A stretch of 64,000 nt of DNA from Amycolatopsis lurida. GTDB taxonomy: Bacteria; Actinomycetota; Actinomycetes; Mycobacteriales; Pseudonocardiaceae. Below are positions 34,419 to 42,589 of this stretch, in pieces; the first letter of the stretch is position 1, and each line of letters begins with the position of its first letter. The notes below the pieces were generated by a model. The model ran no database searches. It was not told where the DNA came from and saw only the letters and a list, made by a program, of their open reading frames with translations. Made by a program: the position numbers and the translations under genes. The stretch spans positions 1,798,001-1,862,000 of the forward strand of contig NZ_FNTA01000004.1 in NCBI RefSeq assembly GCF_900105055.1, written 5' to 3'.

Positions 34419-36649
34419 GCTGGTCGATACCCGGACCCACTCGGAGTGGACTCACCGTAGTCGTCCCGTGCTTCAACGAAGTCGACAACGTCGAGCCCTC
34501 CTATCGAGAGATCGTCGCCGAGTTGGGAAATCTCCCCCTCGAACTGCTCTATGTGGACGATGGGAGTACCGACGGGACGCTGGACGTCATCCGGGCGCTC
34601 GCGCACGCCGACCCCCGGGTGCGGTACGTGTCCTTCACCCGGAACTTCGGTTTCGAAGCGGCCTTTTCCGCCGGCTATCGGTACGCGGGGAAACCGTGGC
34701 TCCTGCACATCGACGCCGACCAGCAGTTCCCGGCCGCCGAAGCGGGGAAATTGATCACCGCGGCCGAGGCTGGCAACGACGCCGTTTTCGGCGTCCGCAC
34801 CAATAGGCAAGATCCCTTACCAAGACGGTGGGGCACCGCCGCCTTCCATTTCCTCGGCCGCCGCGTACTGCGCATCGAGATCCCGCCCGGCGCGACGGCG
34901 TTCCGTCTGGTGCGCACGGAACTCGCGCGCAAGATCGTCGACCTCCGGCTGGGCACCCCGTACTTCCTGGCCACCGTGCCGAGGCTGACCAGCCGCTACA
35001 CCACCGTCCAGGTGGCACACCGGGCCCGTGAACGCGGTGAGTCCAAGGTGGGCTTCGGTTTCCTTTCCTCTCATGCCATCGAGTTGTTCGTCGGCTTCAC
35101 CCGGCGGCTGACGACGGTGGCTTCGACCACGGCGATGCTGACCGCCGGGATCTCGATACTCGCCGGGATCGCGGCCGCCACCGGCCTGCTCGGGCTGACC
35201 GCCGCGTCGGCGCTGACGTTCGTCCTGTTCTCCGTGTTGCTCACGGTGCTCGCGTTGACCGTCCGCTACCTGGTCGTGGTCGGTGCGGGACAGCCGCGGC
35301 CACGGCAGTTCTACATCAGGGAAGCCAACTTCCCGGTCGACGAGGACGACCGGCTCTACGCCTCGGCCATGGCCGAGATCCATCCTGGGGAAAGGCAAGC
35401 GGGAGTGAAGAAAACCGAAGACACGGCGGCCGCGCGGAGCCTGGTGATCCTGGGCGGCGCCGACGGTTCGGTCAGCACGTATCACCGGGCGCGGGAACTC
35501 GGCTTCCGCACCATCTGCGTGGACGTCCGCGCGAGCGCGCCCGCCGTGGCGCTGGCCGACGAGTTCGTCCAGGTCAGTGTCCGCGCACCGGAGCAGATCG
35601 CGGCGGCCCTCGAAGGACGCGACGACATCGCCGGGGTGCTCTGTCCCGCCAGCGACGTCGGGCTGCCCGCGCTCGCCTGGCTCACCCGGCACTGGAACCT
35701 GCCGGACCCGCTGCCCGAGGCCGCCGTCGCCGCCTCGGTCGACAAATCCGTCTTCCGCGAACTCTGTGACCGGCTGCGCCTGCCGACCTACCGCAGTGTC
35801 GGCGGGAAGCCGGGCCCGGATCTCGCGCTCGCCGCGCAGCAGCTGCGGTTCCCCACGCTGGTGAAACCGGTCGACTCCTCCGGGAGCCGCGGTGTCATCT
35901 CGTGCGCCAGTCCCGGCGGCCTGACCAGTGCTTTCTCCGACTCGCTCGCGTTCTCGCCGTCCGGCAAGCTGGTCGTCGAGGAACACCTCGACGGCTCGCA
36001 CTACACGATCGAAGCGCTCGTGGTCGACGGCCGGATCGTGTTCCACGCGGTCACCCGCCGGACGTTGACCCCGCCGCCGTTCTTCGTGACGGCGTCGCAC
36101 CTGTTGCCCGCGGGGTTGCCGCCGGTGGTCGACCGCGCGCTGCCGGTGATGCTGGCCGCGTTGTGCGGGGAACTCGGTTACCGCACCGGGCCGCTCACCC
36201 TCGACGCGGTCTTGGGCCGTGACGGGAAGTTCTACCTGATCGAGATGGGTGCCCGGATGGGCGGGAACGGCCTCGCCGAGGCGATCGAGCACAGCACCGG
36301 CGTCGACCTGATCGCCGCGGGGATCGCCGCCGCGACCGGTGACGAGGTCGTGCTCTCGCCGCGCGACCCACGGCCGACGCTCATCCACATCCTCGCCTCC
36401 GACCGCGGCGGCCGGATCGTGCGCATCGAAGGCGCCGACGAGGTCCGGGCCATGCCCGCGGTGCACAACCTGGAACTGTTCGCGGAGCAGGACTCCTACG
36501 TCAAACCGTACGAGCAGGCGGGCTACAAGATGGGGTACGCCGTGCTTTCGGCGCCGACCGTGCCCGAGGTGCTCGCGGCGGAGGACGAGTTGCGCGGCAC
36601 ACTGAAGTTCCTGCTCGACGAGCAGGGGATGGCGGTACCGCTCCCTTGA
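34415..36649 (+). CDS. GT2 glycosyltransferase fused to an ATP-grasp ligase
   Basis: 744 residues. Residues 12-230 are a GT-A fold of the DPM1/GtrB type with VVVPCFNEVDN, LYVDDGSTDG (Asp48-Asp49) and HIDADQQFP (Asp100, Asp102). Two membrane helices follow at about 236-290. Residues 341-744 are an ATP-grasp domain with LVKPVDSSGSRGV (Lys484), EEHLDGSHYTIEAL and the metal motif IEMGARMGGNG (609-619). The first half should put a sugar on polyprenyl phosphate and the second form an amide or peptide bond. I know no characterised protein with this fusion. It is coupled to the next gene by TTGA. Confidence 0.8.
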   Translation: MSWSIPGPTRSGLTVVVPCFNEVDNVEPSYREIVAELGNLPLELLYVDDGSTDGTLDVIRALAHADPRVRYVSFTRNFGFEAAFSAGYRYAGKPWLLHIDADQQFPAAEAGKLITAAEAGNDAVFGVRTNRQDPLPRRWGTAAFHFLGRRVLRIEIPPGATAFRLVRTELARKIVDLRLGTPYFLATVPRLTSRYTTVQVAHRARERGESKVGFGFLSSHAIELFVGFTRRLTTVASTTAMLTAGISILAGIAAATGLLGLTAASALTFVLFSVLLTVLALTVRYLVVVGAGQPRPRQFYIREANFPVDEDDRLYASAMAEIHPGERQAGVKKTEDTAAARSLVILGGADGSVSTYHRARELGFRTICVDVRASAPAVALADEFVQVSVRAPEQIAAALEGRDDIAGVLCPASDVGLPALAWLTRHWNLPDPLPEAAVAASVDKSVFRELCDRLRLPTYRSVGGKPGPDLALAAQQLRFPTLVKPVDSSGSRGVISCASPGGLTSAFSDSLAFSPSGKLVVEEHLDGSHYTIEALVVDGRIVFHAVTRRTLTPPPFFVTASHLLPAGLPPVVDRALPVMLAALCGELGYRTGPLTLDAVLGRDGKFYLIEMGARMGGNGLAEAIEHSTGVDLIAAGIAAATGDEVVLSPRDPRPTLIHILASDRGGRIVRIEGADEVRAMPAVHNLELFAEQDSYVKPYEQAGYKMGYAVLSAPTVPEVLAAEDELRGTLKFLLDEQGMAVPLP

Positions 36650-37923
36650 CCGGAACCTCGCTCACCGGTGCCGGCACCGCGTCGATCGCGGCGCCGAAGC
36701 CGTCGATGGTGCTCCGGTTGCTCGCCGGGCGTGGCGCCTTCCGGCTGGCGATCCAGGCGATGGGCCTGGTGCTGATCACCGCTTGGGGTGCGCACGACTA
36801 CGGCCGGTTCGCCACCGCGCTCGGGCTGATGACCTGGCTCAACTTCGTGCCGTCCGCGGCGGAGAAGTCGGCGTTGAAATGCCTGCCCCGGTTGCGGATG
36901 ACGCGGGACGCGGTCGCGGCGCTGGCCGTCCGTGTCGCCGTCGTCCCGGTGCTGGTGGTCCTGGCGGCGATGACGGTCGCGCTGATCGTCGCGCCGGGCT
37001 CGGACGCCGCGCTGTACCTGACGGCCGCGGGCTGGTCGATCTGCGGTGGCCTGCTGATGACGGTCTCCGGCCTGCACCGCTTCGCCGGAAAGTCCACTTT
37101 GGACGCTCTCGCGTTCACGGCGGGCGCGCTGGTGGTCGGCGCCGTGACGGTGGGCACGTGGTTCGTCCGCTGGTCGCCGTTGACGCACCTCGGCCTGCTG
37201 CTCGCCGGGATCCTGCTCATCCTCGGCTTCTCCGCCGCTCTGCTGCCGAGGAAGTGGCTGCGGGTGGAAAGGATCGACGGGCACCGGCTCCTGCCCGCGT
37301 TCGGCCGGACCACGGTGCTGCTCGGGATGACCGAGGTGCTGGACGTCCTCGCGACGTCGACGGTGTTCGGCGTGCTGGCGCTGGCCGGGCGGACCGTCGA
37401 CAGTGGACCGTTCTATGTCGCCTTGCTGGCCGGCAGCGCGTTCTGTTCGCTGCTGTTCTATCAGCTCCGGGTGCACCAGCCGTCGATCTCGGCGCGGCTG
37501 CGCGGAAGCGGTGCGGCGGCCGGCCGGGCCCGCGCGGTCGCACTGCTGAAGCTGGTCGAACGGGGATCGCTCGCGTTCCTCGTCCTGGTGGGCATCGCAC
37601 TCGTGATCCCGGCGGCCCGCGCGGTGCTGACCGCCGAAGGCACCGTCGGCGCGTACGTGGTCCTCGGTGTCTTCGTCCTGGTCGAAACGGTGCTGTTCGC
37701 CGTCCGGCTCTACGCGGGCTTCCTGATCGAGAACACCAACAGCAAGGTTCTCACGCTCACCGCGTCGGCGTCGATCGCCGGTCTGGTCGCCACCCCGTTG
37801 GCCGCCGCCGCGCTCGTCCCGGCGATGGGACCGGTCGGCGGGTTCGCCGCCCTCGTCTTCGCGATCGGCGCGCAGGCGACCGTCCTCCGGCGGTTGCTGC
37901 GCCGCCACCACCCCGAACTCTGA
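36646..37923 (+). CDS. Polysaccharide-flippase-like membrane protein (MOP superfamily)
   Basis: 425 residues with about 12 hydrophobic helices. The opening LAGRGAFRLAIQAMGLVLITAWGAHDYGRFATALGLMT-type pattern and the S-A-E-K-S-A loop resemble Wzx/MurJ-like exporters. It would flip a lipid-linked product made by its neighbours. The TTG at 36646 overlaps the upstream stop; an ATG at 36706 is a shorter alternative and loses only a low-complexity tail. A 20-bp gap separates it from the carbamoyltransferase. Confidence 0.7.
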   Translation: MTGTSLTGAGTASIAAPKPSMVLRLLAGRGAFRLAIQAMGLVLITAWGAHDYGRFATALGLMTWLNFVPSAAEKSALKCLPRLRMTRDAVAALAVRVAVVPVLVVLAAMTVALIVAPGSDAALYLTAAGWSICGGLLMTVSGLHRFAGKSTLDALAFTAGALVVGAVTVGTWFVRWSPLTHLGLLLAGILLILGFSAALLPRKWLRVERIDGHRLLPAFGRTTVLLGMTEVLDVLATSTVFGVLALAGRTVDSGPFYVALLAGSAFCSLLFYQLRVHQPSISARLRGSGAAAGRARAVALLKLVERGSLAFLVLVGIALVIPAARAVLTAEGTVGAYVVLGVFVLVETVLFAVRLYAGFLIENTNSKVLTLTASASIAGLVATPLAAAALVPAMGPVGGFAALVFAIGAQATVLRRLLRRHHPEL

Positions 37924-37943
37924 ACGTCGCACTGGAGAAGGAA

Positions 37944-39746
37944 ATGTACGTACTGGGAATCAGCAGGGTCCACGACTCGGCGGCCGCGCTCGTGCGCGAC
38001 GGCGAGATCATCGCGTTCGCCGAAGAAGAACGCTTCACCCGGAAGAAGCACGACGGGGACTTCCCCGCGGAGGCGATCAAGTTCTGCCTGGAGCGCGGCG
38101 GGATCACCCTCGCCGACGTCGACCACGTCGCCTACTACTGGCAGCGCTGGCGCGAAGGCATCCACGCGGCGAAGGTGTTCGCGAAGTACTTCCCGGCGAC
38201 GCTGGAGGTCTTCCGCAACCAGAACGGCGACGAGGGGGGCTCCTCGGCGGGAATGGTGGAGACGTTCAAGACCGGTGGCGGCAAAGGCGTCGACGACTAC
38301 CACGTCGGCGGCGCGGTGCTCGCGCACATCAAGCGTTCCTTCACCCTCGAGCGCGACGTGAAGGAGGCCGTGGGCTGGACCGGCCCGACGAAGTTCAAAA
38401 CGCATCTGGTCGACCACCACAAGGCGCACGCCGCCAGCGGCTACTTCATCTCGCCGTGGGAAGAGTCGGCGGTGCTCACCTTCGACGGAATCGGCAGCGA
38501 CGGCACCGCGACCTACCTGGGCCACGGCAAGGGAAACCGGATCATCGACATCCGGCGGATCAAGTTCCCGCACTCGCTCGGCGCGATGTACGCCGGCGTC
38601 ACCGGCTACCTCGGCTTCTACCCCACCCGTGACGAAGGCAAGATCATGGGGCTGGCACCGCTCGGCAACGACACCTACGTCGACGCGTTCAAGCAGCTGA
38701 TCCACCTCGACGACGACGGCGGCTATGAGCTCGACCTGAGCTTTTTCGGCCACCACCGCACCGGCAAGCACGTGATGTCGAAGAAGTTCACCGACCTGTT
38801 CGGCCCGGCCCGGCCCAAGACCCGGGTCACCGCGGAGAACCCGGTGCCCCAGCACTACTGCGACGTCGCCTACGCGTTGCAGGTCACCCTGGAAGAAGCC
38901 GGACTGCACATCGCGCGCTGGCTGCAGCGGGAAACCGGATCGCGGCGGCTGTGCGTCGCGGGCGGCGTCGCGCTGAACAGCGTGATGAACGGGCGGATCC
39001 TGCTGGAGACCCCGTTCGAGGACTTCTTCGCCCAGCCCGCGGCCGCCGACGACGGCTGCGCGCTCGGCTCGGCACTGGAGGTGTCGGTCGGCGAATACGG
39101 CAAGCCGCGTCCCCGTGACGGCTACACCTACACCGGCCCCGACTACTCCGAGGCGGAGATGGAACTGGCGCTGCAGGACGCCGGGGTCCGCTACACCAAG
39201 GTCGAGGACATCGCCGCGCACACGGCGAAGAAGATCTCCGAGGGCAAGATCATCGGCTGGGTGCAGGGGCGGATGGAATGCGGGCCGCGTGCGCTCGGCA
39301 ACCGTTCGCTGGTCGCCGACCCGCGCGACCCCGACTCCAAGACGCGGATGAACGAGAAGGTCAAGCACCGCGAGGCCTTCCGGCCGTTCGCGCCGTCGTG
39401 CCTGGCGGAACGCGCGGGCGACTGGTTCGTCAGCGACTACCCGTCGCCGGTCATGCTGCTGGTGTTCGACGTCCTGCCGGACAAACGCGACGAGGTCCCG
39501 GCCATCACCCACGTCGACGGCACCGCCCGCGTGCAGACGGTGACCGAATCCGACAACCCGTTGTACTACCGGATGATCAGCGAGTTCGAGAAGCTCACCG
39601 GCGTGCCGATGGTGGTCAACACCTCGTTCAACGACAACAACGAACCGATCGTCGCCAGCCCGGCCGACGCGGTCGCCTGCTACCTGAAGACCGACGTCGA
39701 CGCCCTCGCCCTCGGGCCGTTCTGGGCAGAGAAGGACGACCTGTGA
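37944..39746 (+). CDS. Carbamoyltransferase (NodU/CmcH/TobZ type)
   Basis: 600 residues, full length. The N-terminal Kae1-like domain starts VLGISRVHDSAAAL, with the metal ligands in VDHHKAHAAS (His158, His159, His162). The C-terminal YrdC-like domain has GRMECGPRALGNRS at about 442-455 and MNEKVKHREAFRPFAPS. The family forms carbamoyl-AMP from carbamoyl phosphate and ATP and carbamoylates a hydroxyl on a sugar or antibiotic. GGAGAAGG precedes the ATG. The following gene overlaps by four bases (GTGA). Substrate presumably made by the cluster. Confidence 0.92.
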   Translation: MYVLGISRVHDSAAALVRDGEIIAFAEEERFTRKKHDGDFPAEAIKFCLERGGITLADVDHVAYYWQRWREGIHAAKVFAKYFPATLEVFRNQNGDEGGSSAGMVETFKTGGGKGVDDYHVGGAVLAHIKRSFTLERDVKEAVGWTGPTKFKTHLVDHHKAHAASGYFISPWEESAVLTFDGIGSDGTATYLGHGKGNRIIDIRRIKFPHSLGAMYAGVTGYLGFYPTRDEGKIMGLAPLGNDTYVDAFKQLIHLDDDGGYELDLSFFGHHRTGKHVMSKKFTDLFGPARPKTRVTAENPVPQHYCDVAYALQVTLEEAGLHIARWLQRETGSRRLCVAGGVALNSVMNGRILLETPFEDFFAQPAAADDGCALGSALEVSVGEYGKPRPRDGYTYTGPDYSEAEMELALQDAGVRYTKVEDIAAHTAKKISEGKIIGWVQGRMECGPRALGNRSLVADPRDPDSKTRMNEKVKHREAFRPFAPSCLAERAGDWFVSDYPSPVMLLVFDVLPDKRDEVPAITHVDGTARVQTVTESDNPLYYRMISEFEKLTGVPMVVNTSFNDNNEPIVASPADAVACYLKTDVDALALGPFWAEKDDL

Positions 39747-40435
39747 CCGCGACCTTGCCCGACACCGACGGCTGGATTCCCGCGCTCTACCGGCGGCGGA
39801 AGTGGCTGTGGCTGGTGCCCGCCGTCCCGGCCGTGGTGACCACGCTGCTGATCATGGTGATCCTGCCGCCGGACCAGACGCTGGACAACGTCGTCGACTG
39901 GGCCTTCAAGCTGTGCCCGTTCGTGTTCGCGGTCGCCACGGTGGCGCTCTTCCCGCGTACCAAATGGGGTCCCGCGCTGATCGTGCTCGCGGTGTTCGTC
40001 TACATGTCCTATTTGGACACCGAACTGATCATGCGGATCCAGGCGTTCGCCAGGAACGCCGCCACCGACGAGAACGCCTTCCAACCGGTGTACCAGTTCG
40101 AACTGTTCATCGTGACGTTCATCGTCCTGTTCGGGCTGATGGCGTACCGCCTGGGCGGCGGCCGGACGGCGAACGTGCTCAAGACCGGGATCGCGGCGAT
40201 CCTCGTGGTGATCTCGGGTGCGAACGATCTGACGTTCTGGGCACTCAACGACGTCTGGGCCGCGGGGACGAAACCGACCGAGCTCAAATGGGCGTCGCAT
40301 ATGATCGTGTTCCTCGGCGGACCGCCGAGCGTTCCGGTCGCGGTGATGTTCATGCTGGTCCACCTGGTGCTGGCGGCGATCGTGGTGGCGCTGCCGGTCG
40401 GCCGGTGGGTCGACCGGGCGCTGGGACTCAGGTGA
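39743..40435 (+). CDS. Six-helix membrane protein of unknown function
   Basis: 230 residues with six predicted membrane helices at about 22-42, 48-68, 74-96, 116-138, 144-168 and 200-222. The loops are rich in conserved-looking acidic residues (SYLDTELIM, GANDLTFWALNDVW), which suggests binding of a polar group rather than a simple anchor. No family recognised. GTG start coupled to the carbamoyltransferase (GTGA). Its end overlaps the convergent hemW by 8 bp, which leaves no room for a terminator. Confidence 0.7.
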   Translation: MTATLPDTDGWIPALYRRRKWLWLVPAVPAVVTTLLIMVILPPDQTLDNVVDWAFKLCPFVFAVATVALFPRTKWGPALIVLAVFVYMSYLDTELIMRIQAFARNAATDENAFQPVYQFELFIVTFIVLFGLMAYRLGGGRTANVLKTGIAAILVVISGANDLTFWALNDVWAAGTKPTELKWASHMIVFLGGPPSVPVAVMFMLVHLVLAAIVVALPVGRWVDRALGLR

Positions 40436-41642
40436 GCCGGCGCACCAGGCCGTCGGCCAGCAACCGTCCCCGGTCGGTCAGCACGGCACGGCCCTGACCG
40501 TCCAAAGCGGACTGATCCAGCAGTCCTTCGGCGGCGGCGGCGCGGGCTTCGGCCCGGCCGTCGTCGTCGAGGGCGTCGAGCGGAAGCCCTTCGGAAAGCC
40601 GGAGTTCCAGCATCACGCGTTCCAGGTGCCGGTCCTCGTCGGTCAGCAGTTCTCGGCCTGCGGCGGGCGACTCACCGGCCGCGAGGGACGCGGCGTAACG
40701 GGCCGGGTGCTTGACGTTCCACCACCGGACGCCGCCGACGTGGCTGTGTGCGCCCGGCCCGGCGCCCCACCAGTCGCCGCCGCGCCAGTAGCCGATGTTG
40801 TGCCGGCAGCGGGCTTCCTCCGAGGTCGCCCAGTTGGACACCTCGTACCAGCGCAATCCCGCCGAGGCGAGGACGCGATCGATCATCTCGTAGTCGGTGG
40901 CCAGCACGTCGTCGTCGGGCGCGGGCAGTTCGCCGCGGCGGATGCGGCGGGCGAGCGCGGTGCCCTCTTCGACGATCAGCGCGTACGCCGAGACGTGGTC
41001 GACCCCGGCGGCCAGCACCGCGTCCAGCGAAGCCTGGAGATCTTCGGTCCGCTCCCCCGGCGTGCCGTAGATGACGTCGAGGTTGACGTGCTCGAACCCC
41101 GCGGCGCGGGCCTCTTCGGCGGCCGCGACCGGACGGCCCGCGGTGTGCACGCGGTCGAGGATCTTCAGCACGTGCTGTGCGGCCGACTGCATCCCGAGCG
41201 AGATCCGGTTGTACCCGGCGTCACGGATCCCCGCGAAGAACTCGGGCGAGGTGGACTCGGGATTGGACTCCGTCGTCACTTCGGCGTCCGGCGCGAGCCC
41301 GAAGGTGCCGCGAACGGCGTCGAGAACGCTTCGGAGCCCGTCGGCACCGAGCAGGGACGGGGTGCCGCCGCCGACGAAAACGGTGTCGACCGCGGGCGCC
41401 TTCCCCAGCACGCGCGCGGCCAGGTCGAACTCGCGCTTGAGGCCTTCGAGCCAGGACTGCGGCGACGAATCGCTGTCCAGCTCGCCGGCGGTGTAGGTGT
41501 TGAAGTCGCAGTAGCCGCAACGGGTCGCGCAGAAGGGGACGTGCACGTAGACACCGAACGGTCGCGTGCCGAGCCCTTCCAGCGCGCTCTCGGGGAGCGC
41601 GGACTCGACGGGCGTGGTGGTTTCGGGCAGCAACGCGGGCAC
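40428..41642 (-). CDS. hemW: Heme chaperone HemW (radical SAM, HemN-like)
   Basis: 404 residues. The radical SAM motif is CATRCGYC (Cys38, Cys42, Cys45), preceded by VYVHVPFC, and followed by GGGTPSLL and the C-terminal HemN domain. It lacks the N-terminal extension with the extra cysteine of true HemN, so a heme-delivery role is more likely than coproporphyrinogen oxidation. In other actinobacteria it lies between lepA and hrcA; here it is an island between two inserted blocks. Confidence 0.92.
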   Translation of the reverse strand: MPALLPETTTPVESALPESALEGLGTRPFGVYVHVPFCATRCGYCDFNTYTAGELDSDSSPQSWLEGLKREFDLAARVLGKAPAVDTVFVGGGTPSLLGADGLRSVLDAVRGTFGLAPDAEVTTESNPESTSPEFFAGIRDAGYNRISLGMQSAAQHVLKILDRVHTAGRPVAAAEEARAAGFEHVNLDVIYGTPGERTEDLQASLDAVLAAGVDHVSAYALIVEEGTALARRIRRGELPAPDDDVLATDYEMIDRVLASAGLRWYEVSNWATSEEARCRHNIGYWRGGDWWGAGPGAHSHVGGVRWWNVKHPARYAASLAAGESPAAGRELLTDEDRHLERVMLELRLSEGLPLDALDDDGRAEARAAAAEGLLDQSALDGQGRAVLTDRGRLLADGLVRRLT

Positions 41643-41660
41643 ACCCCAGTGTCCCCCACG

Positions 41661-41700
41661 CCGTGAAGGCCTCCTTCCCCGGGGAAAGAGGCCTTCACGG
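41661..41700. terminator. 40-base palindrome upstream of hemW
   Basis: Twenty-base arms (41661-41680, 41681-41700) pair with one mismatch and no loop. The core GTGAAGGCCTCCTTC also forms the palindrome at 9801-9840. It lies between the small ORF at 41.7-42.0 kb and hemW on the same strand, so it may terminate the former transcript. Confidence 0.6.
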
Positions 41701-41707
41701 AACGCGT

Positions 41708-41820
41708 CATCTGTCGGCGATGCGGACCTTGACCGACGTGGAGTGGGTGCCGTCCTCGAAGCGCACCCAAACGAGGGTCTCCATGGTCAGCGAGTAGTCG
41801 TCGACCACGTGGTCGACCGA
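41708..41820 (-). pseudogene. In-frame coding-like extension after the TGA at 41821
   Basis: Thirty-seven codons directly follow, in frame, the TGA that ends the 66-residue ORF upstream, and end with a second TGA at 41708. Third positions are almost all G or C, as in real genes of this genome, and the translation (SVDHVVDDYSLTMETLVWVR...) looks like protein. No convincing ribosome site precedes the internal GTG (41805) or ATG (41787). It may be the amputated C-terminus of the upstream gene, a readthrough extension or a tiny separate gene. Confidence 0.45.
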
Positions 41821-42021
41821 TCAGTCGCCCTGCTCGTCCGTGCCGACGTCCCGGCTCATGGCGACCTCGACCAGCACCGTGTGGGACAGGCGTCCCCGGA
41901 CGTTCGGCGAGCAGCCGACCGCCTCGAACCGGTACGAGTCACCCTTGTGCGGCACCGCCCCTTCCTCGGGTGAGATCAGCCTGCAACCCTGCTCCATCGC
42001 GGCGACCACCCATCGGCGCAT
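41821..42021 (-). CDS. Small hypothetical protein, 66 residues, probably truncated
   Basis: The ATG at 42021 has a GGAGG six bases upstream. The product (MRRWVVAAMEQGCRLISPEEG...) has no membrane segment or known motif. Two cysteines at 13 and 37 are the only notable residues. The coding signal continues past its TGA in the same frame (41708-41820), so the natural protein may be about 103 residues. Not recognised. Confidence 0.55.
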   Translation of the reverse strand: MRRWVVAAMEQGCRLISPEEGAVPHKGDSYRFEAVGCSPNVRGRLSHTVLVEVAMSRDVGTDEQGD

Positions 42022-42092
42022 GCGCAACTCCTCCGTCCTCTGTGGATCGGAGATCGAAGCTAGCGGCGCGGCCTCACTCACCCGAAGCGGTA

Positions 42093-42506
42093 CTAGGCCA
42101 ACCCGTTCGCGGCCAGCCATTCCGGCGACGGCGGGATCACCTCGATGATGTCGATCAGGAAGCCGTTCAGGTCCTCGATGTAGAAGTGCCGCTGGCCGAA
42201 CTCCTCGTCCACGAGTTCGGTGACGATCTTGACCCCCTCCTCGCGCAGCCGCTCGTATTCGGCCGCCGCGTCGGCGACCATGAAGCCGACCATGGAGCCG
42301 GCCGCTTCCTGCGCCCGCCATGGCTCCGGCGTGGCCTTGTGACCACGCTTGGCGAAGCTCATCTCGTAGCCGGGGACGCCGACGTTGAGGCTGGAGAACC
42401 AGTCGAGCTCGATCGTCACCGTCAACTGCATGTGCCGCTTCCACCAGGCGGTGGTCTCGGCGATGTTGTCGACGAGCACACAGGCACCGAAACCGCTGAG
42501 TTGCAT
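42093..42506 (-). CDS. VOC-family (glyoxalase/bleomycin-resistance) protein
   Basis: 137 residues: the paired beta-alpha-beta-beta-beta modules of the VOC fold, with GACVLVDNIAETTAWWKRH at the start and GQRHFYIEDLNGFLIDIIEVI at the end, where the terminal Glu is a usual metal ligand. Substrate unknown; glyoxalase, dioxygenase or drug-binding roles all occur in the family. The ATG at 42506 is chosen since earlier in-frame starts lie inside the operator. It is divergent from a TetR gene that probably controls it. Confidence 0.8.
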   Translation of the reverse strand: MQLSGFGACVLVDNIAETTAWWKRHMQLTVTIELDWFSSLNVGVPGYEMSFAKRGHKATPEPWRAQEAAGSMVGFMVADAAAEYERLREEGVKIVTELVDEEFGQRHFYIEDLNGFLIDIIEVIPPSPEWLAANGLA

Positions 42507-42525
42507 CTGGTGTTTCCTCCCAGTT

Positions 42526-42567
42526 TCAAACCACTTGATGCGTAGTACTATAGACATAGTGGTTTGA
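42526..42567. promoter_or_regulatory. Operator between VOC and TetR genes
   Basis: Nested symmetry: TCAAACCACT (42526-42535) and AGTGGTTTGA (42558-42567) are perfect inverted arms, and inside lie TAGTACTA (42543-42550) and ACTAT-AGAC-ATAGT (42547-42560). The region is AT-rich and includes TATAGACAT, a possible -10. It probably binds the adjacent TetR protein and controls both genes. Confidence 0.65.
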
Positions 42568-42589
42568 CTGAGGCAAGGAGAATGTTCCG

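Noticed and set aside
36783..39746. A 987-codon plus-strand frame
   Set aside because: The true gene is the carbamoyltransferase starting at 37944 behind a good ribosome site; the upstream part is a shadow of the flippase gene.
41821..41823. Selenocysteine codon
   Set aside because: No reason to expect a selenoprotein here: no SECIS-like hairpin or homologous Cys position is visible, and the protein family is unknown.
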